Source: Collybia mongolica
Taxonomy: Eukaryota > Basidiomycota > Agaricomycetes > Agaricales > Clitocybaceae
Direction: 5' to 3'
Length of the DNA stretch: 64,000 nt
Assembly (NCBI GenBank): GCA_013420905.1
Contig: JAAXNY010000005.1
Location: 62,001-126,000, forward strand
A program made the position numbers and the translations under genes. Under the pieces are notes generated by a model that was given only the letters and a program-made list of their open reading frames with translations, was not told the origin of the DNA and made no database searches. This document shows positions 57,158 through 64,000 of this stretch, piece after piece. Numbering within the stretch: position 1 is the first letter of the stretch; each line of letters starts with the position of its first letter.

Positions 57158-58623
57158 TCAACCACTTTGCGGTACGACGGAGTAGCGTCCTTGATTAGGC
57201 GGATAATATGTATAATCTGGTTGTGGGTGATAATCGTTATACGTCGTGTGTGTTGGAGGTCCCGCCATTGTGTTATACGTGTTGGGGTTCGAGGGGTCCT
57301 AGAACATATGATCGTCAGAGGATGCCTTTAAGCTAGCATGAGAGAGGATGACATACATAGTAAGTTTGGCTTGGTGCGGGCGATTGAGCTGGTGGGTAGT
57401 TTGTTGGCTCAGCGTGGCTCTATTGGACAAAAGTTTAGAAGGCAAAGCGTTCTAAGGAAGACGAACGTACATAATAACTATATCCGGTAGGCGGTGGCGT
57501 ATACGGCGTGTAACTGTAGTTCGTCTGCGTTGGGTAGAGCGGGGTCGATACGGGTACAGGTCCATAGTCTACTTTGGATTGTTGTGGAGGTGGTGCGTTG
57601 CAGGCTTGGTAGCGGCGGCGGCGGCGGCGGATATACCACCCGGCCACCGTGCAAATAAATGTGACTACCACAAAGCAGGCGACGATTATTCCGATCGTCA
57701 CTCCTCCAAGCGCCTTGCGTACTTTTCCTTTTCCTTTCCCACTAGTGCCCGAACCTCCGCCCGCACCGGCGCCAGAATCGTCTCCTGCAGTTGCGGTCCC
57801 TGTAGGGCGAGCTGTTCCCGATGATTCGGGAGCGGCTGCAGCACATGGATGTTAATTGTGGGACAGGTTTTCCCGAGGGTGTATTACTCACTGGGACTTT
57901 GTTGGGCGCGTGATGGGTCGAATGAGTCAGGTCTCTATGAGCGGATAGGTCGTCAAAACGGAAACGGTACCCCGAAGTCTGGAAACATACTACCACGTCC
58001 TGATACGCATAGCTTGGCACGGACGTTCCAGCAGGAAGCTCACTGGGAAAACTGATGCCTTCGTGAGCCGCAGTCAAAATGCCAACCAAACCCGAACTCA
58101 CAATCCTGGGTACACTGTCGTGCAGTTTTGCATATACTCTGACCACCTGGAATGAGGAATGTCAGAATTAGATACCTTGCATCTTCAGCGAGATAGTGAT
58201 GGTTCTCACCCTAGATAATTCCTTGATTGGCATATAGAACATGCCGCTATCAATGAATAAAACACTGTGCTACATCGACACGCATTGTCCGCGTTTTGTA
58301 TGTTGGGGCCCAGGTAGTGGTTGCCGGCAGTAAGTGGCGGAATGCCCACCAGTCTTCCTGCATCATAACAAAGTCAATGCTGCGATCAACCATTATTGAG
58401 ATCACATACCGGTTGAAGTGCATAGGCTTCCTAGATAACTCGCGATCGTGCAAGGACTCTGACCCAGAGAGTTAAAGACCTAAGGTACATTCAATGTCAG
58501 GCCTCCACGATAACAGGCGAAGACTCGACGGATACCTACCCACTTGGTGCCGCTCTTGGTACATACGGCTTGCTGGGCAGTTGCAACGGAAGCAACGCCA
58601 AGGAGCACCAGCAAGGCGAACAT
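57158..58623 (-). CDS. Single-pass membrane protein with Cys-rich ectodomain
   Basis: This belongs to a common but uncharacterised Agaricomycete family. The start ATG (58621-58623) gives signal peptide MFALLVLLGVASVATAQQ. The ectodomain exons give FNSLGQSPCTIASYLGSLC, GNHYLGPNIQNADNACRC, TVFYSLIAACSICQSRNYL, WSEYMQNCTTVYPG and ELPAGTSVPSYAYQDV, with about eight cysteines that probably form disulfides. A Gly/Ser/Thr stalk (APESSGTARPTGTA) leads into the membrane span VTIGIIVACFVVVTFICTVA. A cytoplasmic Arg run (RRRRRR) follows, then a Pro/Tyr-rich tail (NYSYTPYTPPPTGYSYY) and a last exon DPSNPNTYNTMAGPPTHTTY ending VVPQSG and TGA at 57158-57160. All motifs fall in phase across introns. A sensor or wall-anchoring role is conceivable but unproven. 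A perfect-arm palindrome lies upstream at 58739-58791. Confidence 0.8.
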
Positions 58624-60138
58624 GGTATTGCCTGGGCGTGTAAAGGAGTATGGGGAAGGAACGAAAAAGGATGCCCTGGCAAGGGAGTAAAAAGGAAGGA
58701 GCGACACTGTCACGTCGTGTCCAGAGAATGGGCCCGCACACAACTCAATTTTATCAGCGACGCCGCTGATCAGGAGTTCAATTGAGTTGTGTTCTTTGCA
58801 GGGTCAAAGATTAGGCCTAATTCTGTTCAGGACGGTTTTAATTTGAAAATACTCAACTTGACTGTAATATATACAATTTGCAGTTTAGCGAACGGATTCG
58901 GAGACATGATAGGGCTCGACACTTACAGTTTACAGTTTGACATGAATGCAATGAGTTTTTTCGAGCAAGCGGCGGCGTTCCGGGCCACATATGTAATTTG
59001 ACTACACAGCTTTTCGACTATCGATCATCTTCCAGGGTAATTTGAAATTTTCTTTGTACACCCGCTCATCCCACGTGCAACTGAAAACTTATATAGTCAG
59101 TGTACGTTTCCACCGTCGCCGAGTTCCTCGTTACATAAATCTTATCTAGAATCTGGCCAAAGCATAATAGAAACAACGGTCCACGCACCGTCAGTCAGAG
59201 GTGCTGCAATTCAAGCATTTTGTTCTCAAGATGTCTTTCCCTGCCCGATCATCACAGATGACAGCGAGGAACAACACGCTAAACGTGCTTATCAACGTCA
59301 CACTAAGGATCAAACGATGACAGGAGAAGACTATTTCCCCAGGCCTGCAAAAATAGTGAGATTTCCATTCAAATAGTGACATCTGCGTTGATTATTCAAT
59401 TTCGAGTCAGGGAACATAGATTCTTACCCACTCAACCCTAAGCATTTGCAATGTTCGAGGCGAGGCGAGTCTTTGTGTTAGTATCACACCTGTTTGTTCA
59501 GTATAGCGTTGCGTACGGGGGAGGATTATGAACTGGAGGGGCGATGGATAATAGGATGTACAGTGTGGACCACGCTGCTGCTCGAGAATTGTACACAGAA
59601 TCCACGCCGGCGGTTTCCGCACCAATAAATAATTCCGCCGTCGGCGGACGTAATGTCACGTGGATCGACGCGTTTTGTCGCGGATTCATTTTTGTCTTGC
59701 TTGATTGCCTTGTGATGTTCACGAGCTCCTCTACTCACCTCTACCACATACTTGCCCGTCACAGGGGTACCCCCCCAATCATGCTTGGTCGCTTAAATTA
59801 AACTAGGAACGTCCAGGACTCCAGGCCCAAGGGAACCCGCAAGGAAACTGGTGTGTTGAGGGTTCCTTTTCAGAGGTATCAACCTTGCATCAACTACTAT
59901 TTGTACAGTAGTCCTGTCGCGTATGCTTTTCCAACGTAAATTAATATGCCTTCCACGATCATGGCAGGGATACATATATTCAGAGAATAATCCTTTCATA
60001 TTCAGATTCATCAGTAGAACCGCGAAACTGAAATAATCAAAAAACCTACTAATTCCCTTTAAAACAACGAAATTTGACTCATGGAGTAACTGGGTCATCG
60101 TTGAAAAATATTGAGGGGTTACCTGTTTTGTGCTGCAG
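58624..60138. other. Unassigned intergenic DNA with palindromes
   Basis: This holds the 53-base palindrome at 58739-58791 (listed separately) and a perfect 13-base palindrome CCGCCGTCGGCGG at 59635-59647. Frames at 59498-59801 are open in several frames but unrecognised. No gene is supported. Confidence 0.35.
58739..58791. repeat. Nested inverted repeat upstream of the membrane-protein gene
   Basis: Outer arms CACAACTCAATT and AATTGAGTTGTG are exact reverse complements. Inner arms ATCAGCG and CGCTGAT are also exact and share nearly the same centre. The repeat lies about 116 bases before the start codon of the minus-strand gene at 58623. It could be a protein-binding palindrome or a hairpin. 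Confidence 0.7.
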
Positions 60139-61474
60139 TCAAGGAGGCTCCTCCAAGGTTTGATATATAACCGTACCTTTCGAAGCAAGTCCGGGAATTT
60201 TGTCGTTGAAAAACTCCAAAAGGTCCAGCCGTTCGGGAAGGCTTTTGGAGAATGTGGACAAATAGATAGTGATGTGTTCCAGGCACCCCAATACGCCCGC
60301 GGAGAGGGATTTATCCAGGGATGTCCAGCCAGGGAAAGTCTCTTCCAGCGTCTTCACATGACTCGTAGGCTCCCAATGCTGTCCTATTACAAGGGAAACA
60401 GCATGTAACGATGGTGACGCCCAGTTTGAAATCGCCAAATCAATAACGGACCATCTGTAATCGTTCAAATCGATCCCGGTACCTCGGAACCCAACGTCAT
60501 GAATGGCGACCTCCTCAATGATGTTCAATGGGGACATGCCTTCCAAAAGGGCATGCGCCCATGGAAGAGCCTCTGACATAGATGCGTCAATCTCAAGAAT
60601 TAATTTTCGCAGTCGAGATACTCGACTGAGATCCAGCGTCTTCGTCAACGCATTTCCTGGTAGTTAACATGTAAGTGTGAATAAAATGAAATGTATGAAG
60701 GAAATACCTATGCTTAAAGCTAGCGTCTCACTTGCTACGGAGACTTTGAAACTTCGAGCATTGCGGCGCAGCCTTCAAGTGCCTTCTGGCAATCATAAAT
60801 GTCCTGCCCGCGCTCCATCCGCCCGAATTCGAACTTCTGCAACTGTTGAATGCCAATTGACGAGTTGAGACCCATCAAGCACTGAAGAAGCCGACCAGAG
60901 TTTTGCATTGTGGAAATTTTCAGAACATTGAGCTGAACTTTGGGAATTACAACGGGCGATGAGCATAGATCAAAGTTGTCGTCAAGGATGTCATGTGGTT
61001 CGTATACAAGCGTAAGCGTCAAAGCTTGCAGTCGCCTGCACTGCCGAAAGAAGACGCCAATAGGAAAATCTTGGATACATCCGAGTGAGAGGCGCGTCAA
61101 GGTCGGTAAACTGAACAAGTGTAACACAGCATCGTGTAACTCCCCGCTTCCTTTCCAGGCTAACATATAATTAGGTTCATAAGTCATTCGTAATGACCGA
61201 AGATGGAGGAGTAAGGAAAGGATGGCGACCACGGGTTTATGTTCGTGTCCACTCGGCGGCTCCCAGAAAAGGTATAGTAGCTGTAACTCGAGGTTTTGAA
61301 CACGGAGAGCGAGTGCTGGGTGGTCTTTAGGCAAAGAGCGTTGAAGAGCTAGGTTTGGCACGCGTAACGAAAGAACCTTGAAATAAGGGCACATGCTTTA
61401 AGCGTGGGTCGATCGTTCGCAAGTTGGTCGACGATAGAGTTGAGAACGTCCTGGGGAATAACGGCAGGCATCAT
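60139..61474 (-). pseudogene. F-box/LRR-type gene with a broken N-terminus
   Basis: From ATG 61472-61474 the frame reads MMPAVIPQDVLNSIVDQLAN, DRPTLKACALISRFFRYACQ: a clear F-box. It then meets TAG where the neighbouring paralogue has an RHLF-like motif; the bases after the stop still give LFNAL. The rest of the protein continues in another frame, HPALALRVQNLELQLLYLFW, and HLRSLRMTYEPNYMLAW. After an intron near 60660-60745 comes ALTKTLDLSRVSRLRKLIL and on to the stop at 60139. One nonsense change plus one frame change separate F-box and LRR parts. Apart from those it is well preserved, so the inactivation is recent, or a sequencing error is involved. Confidence 0.6.
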
Positions 61475-61824
61475 GGTCGATGTGAATGTCCATGTCTGAG
61501 TGGATCAAGATTTGGATCATGTGATGAATTTTATCGGCCTTGGGGCCAAAAACTTGGCGTTCAACTATTCTCCGTGAAAGGCCTAGAATGGCCTGGATGT
61601 GTGCCGTCGGATCACAGGCGGAGAATGCCGCGAATAATTGGGATCACGGTTCATCTAGGACAGGCATTTTCGTCACACCAATAGTATTGGCAGCAATTCC
61701 GGTGACCATCCAAGGCCATTTATATATTCAGGTGTTACAGCTGAGGCAGGAAGGTGACGATCCAATAATCGAATGGATATCAAGAATGATACTCACCACA
61801 AATAACAAATCCATAACTACACTT

Positions 61825-63131
61825 CTAAAGCTCTCGAGACCTTAGAGACAAAGAGCGAGATTGCGAGTGGTTGAGCGGGTATACCTGAGCGCCGTTATTT
61901 GTTAGAGAGACCATATGCCCCCAAAAGAGGTTGGGAACCTTCGTGAAAAGAAACCTGGGAAAGTCAGGATTTAATCCGAAGGCATGGACTGAGAGATGGA
62001 CAAGATTCAATCGTGATGCATCCCAGTATTGAATCATGGAATCAATCATTCTCCACTCCTCTTCTTCAAGGGTGGTGAGGGCGATCATATCGCCCAAATC
62101 CAACGAAATGGTCTCTAGGTCGTTAGAAGGCAGGATGGTGGAGAGTGCCATGTACATCCATGTGAGTGCTTGGCGGGGATTTCCCGCCACATACAAGTGA
62201 AGAGACCGTAGAAAGAGCAGCGATCTGAAGTGAATTGGTTTCGGCCATGGTCCCATACCTGCGATACCTCTGCGTGAAAAGAGAACAGGTTTCAGGTTCA
62301 AGAAATAGACATACAAGGTTCAATAATTCTAAGTGTGAGGTGTTCGAGCTTTGGGGAAGACTCAAGCAGTCTTTGACACAAGTCTATAACGTCGTCTGTA
62401 CACATTTCCCCAATCTCCAAAGTTGTAAGGTGCGTCATGTTGGGGAATGTGTATGACAAAAAAAGTGAACCGAGAACAGGGGCGACCATATTAGGAATTG
62501 AATTCATGACCAGCGTCTCAACTTTCCAAGGTTTGGTATACCTCTGTGTTTCTTGAACAGTATCGAAATTTCGAATAATTAGACCCAAATCCATGGATGT
62601 ATTCAGGTAGGATGCTTTCAGCGTCTTGAAGCTGCAGCCCTCGAAAGCTGAAGCGCACGGAAAATCCGTTATCTGCGATGCCACCACATGTTCTAGGTTA
62701 GGGAGGCGCAGAAGGTCCAGGATGGACGAACGTAGAGGAGCGCTGTAATTTTCCCATTGTGCGGTGCCAAACCAGTACGAGCCGAAGTCTAAGGATCGTA
62801 GGTATGACAGCATCTGTAAGGTCGCTATCAACACGTCCTCTGCAACAACAATGACGTCGCCCGGCTCTCCAATTTCGTTGTCAGCAATTAAGAGGAGCTT
62901 CAGTTTCTTGATATGACGAGCGATCTCTGGGTGTACGGAGAGGATATCGTAGAGCCTACGGTTGCGGTCCTCATTGGAAACTGTGATTTCGATAGACAAA
63001 AATAGATGCCTTTGGCCGGAGGAGCGAAACGCCTTGGAAACCAACGAAGAGGCTCGCAGGGCGTTAGGGTCGTTCTTTAGGTGGTCTGTGATATATTCGA
63101 TGAGCTCTTGAGGTAAGGGGGTATATCGCAT
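61825..63131 (-). CDS. F-box/LRR-type protein, intact tandem paralogue
   Basis: This is a predicted ubiquitin-ligase receptor subunit. I prefer ATG 63129-63131 (MRYTPLPQELIEYITDHLKN) over the one eight codons upstream because it lies directly before the F-box, as in related proteins. The F-box continues ALRASSLVSKAFRSSGQRHL. The leucine-rich part has ARHIKKLKLLLIADNEIGE, LRSLDFGSYWFG, LPNLEHVVASQITDF and HLTTLEIGEMC. An intron (donor in CCTTGTATGT near 62316, acceptor TATCGCAG near 62258) joins LEHLTLRIIEP to MGPWPKPIHFRSLLFLRSLH, and the last exon runs to 61825. It lies about 350 bases upstream of its broken sister in the same orientation. Confidence 0.82.
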
Positions 63132-64000
63132 GATGAGAAGTGGGCATGCCGACAACCCCCCTCCGAAAGACGCTTTTGAAGGTTATCGAAGATAGCACTG
63201 CCACATAAATTGACGCGTGCTCACAGACTAACAAAACTATATAGGGATTACATCAACAGTTTACACCGCCACGATGGGAGTCTCCAGATTCCAAAAACTG
63301 CCTAAAATCCGGTCACCAGGTCATTATTCACTCGCGTGTCTGATGAGCACCTGTTGTACGGGATTTGATCTATACAAAAGCATCACCGAATGACTTTATA
63401 CAGGCATCCTGATTAACACGAAAAAAGGATATTTGAAAGGCTGTGCAGATGCTGTTTGGGTCGACTCACACATCTACAAGGGAGGCGAAGCGCCCATCCC
63501 ATCCCGTTTTGCACTGTGCCGAGATTTGACTGAACAAAATCAAAAAGTCAAAGCAAGAAACTTGCACATGTTGACCGTTGCCATGTGTACGACCGGAGGC
63601 TGTAGGCAAATGATCCGAATACGGAGATTGCCTCGGGTTAAAGCCAAGCATTCTCAACGGTCCAGTGGGTCTTTGTGGGCGATAAAGGTCAACCGGTCAC
63701 GCCATAAATACCTCGAGAACGACGGGTAAACATGCAGCCAACGTGTTTTGAGCATGTCAGCTGTTGCCCTGGAAAATGGAGGTCGAAATGAAGTTGGGAA
63801 AGTGTGGTTTGCTACATTGCGATGTAAAGACAGCATAAACGAAACACGACAGTGAGTAGAGTGCCACATGATTGAAACGCGACTTGCTTTATACATGTTT
63901 GATCTGTGGCGTAAAAATCGTCCCAACTCTGCCAATGTTCAGGGACTCAATGTCCAACAGACATATTCATTCGGGCACATGTTGGGCAAGCATCGTAAAC
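63132..64000. other. Unassigned DNA at the window end
   Basis: The frame 63433-63729 (98 codons) is open on the plus strand, with overlapping open frames on the other strand, and is unrecognised. Nothing else can be supported. Confidence 0.35.

Noticed and set aside
1..64000. CRISPR arrays, retroviral or LTR elements, transposases, rRNA genes
   Set aside because: I looked for regularly spaced repeats, RT or integrase motifs, DDE transposase motifs and rRNA-like sequence and found none I could support.

Overview
The window looks like nuclear DNA of a mushroom-forming basidiomycete (Agaricomycete). The coding regions are broken by many 45-60 base introns with GT...AG ends. Several families typical of that group recur: F-box proteins with an N-terminal coiled coil, DUF6534-type multi-pass membrane proteins, a secreted class 3 lipase, a fungal serine beta-lactamase-like hydrolase, a UbiA prenyltransferase, phenol-hydroxylase-type FAD monooxygenases and an SNG1/DUF3533 membrane protein. 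No operon-like or prokaryotic features are present. Most genes had to be read by splicing the sequence by eye, so exon borders are my own calls.

Layout. 0-14 kb: an intron-dense DUF6534 gene (2.3-4.3 kb), an apparently intact secreted lipase (6.3-8.0 kb), an F-box/LRR-like gene (10-11.3 kb) and a broken second DUF6534 copy (12.5-13.9 kb). 14-22 kb: mostly unassigned, apart from the beta-lactamase-like gene on the minus strand (16.8-19.1 kb). 22-28 kb: two closely related F-box genes facing each other tail to tail. 30-38 kb: a UbiA prenyltransferase and two FAD aromatic hydroxylases, the hydroxylases transcribed away from each other across an 890-base shared intergenic region. 40-42 kb: a third DUF6534 gene. 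44-57 kb: an inverted duplication of about 1.5 kb, each arm with a beta-trefoil-lectin-like gene. It encloses two F-box loci, an SNG1-like membrane protein and a peculiar GC-rich low-complexity island bounded by AT-rich strips and GGACTC-type repeats. 56.9 kb: an intron-containing tRNA-Gly. 57-63 kb: a single-pass membrane protein with a Cys-rich ectodomain and two tandem F-box genes, one broken.

How the genes may work together. The clearest functional grouping is 30.3-38.2 kb. A prenyltransferase that attaches an isoprenoid to an aromatic ring, next to two flavin hydroxylases that oxidise aromatic rings, has the core content of a small meroterpenoid or prenylated-quinol pathway. The F-box genes (seven loci, at least two broken) and DUF6534 genes (three loci, one broken) look like rapidly turning-over accessory families rather than a pathway. 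I see no recognisable transposase or reverse transcriptase. The GC-rich island at 53.5-55.0 kb and the inverted duplication beside it are the most unusual structural features.
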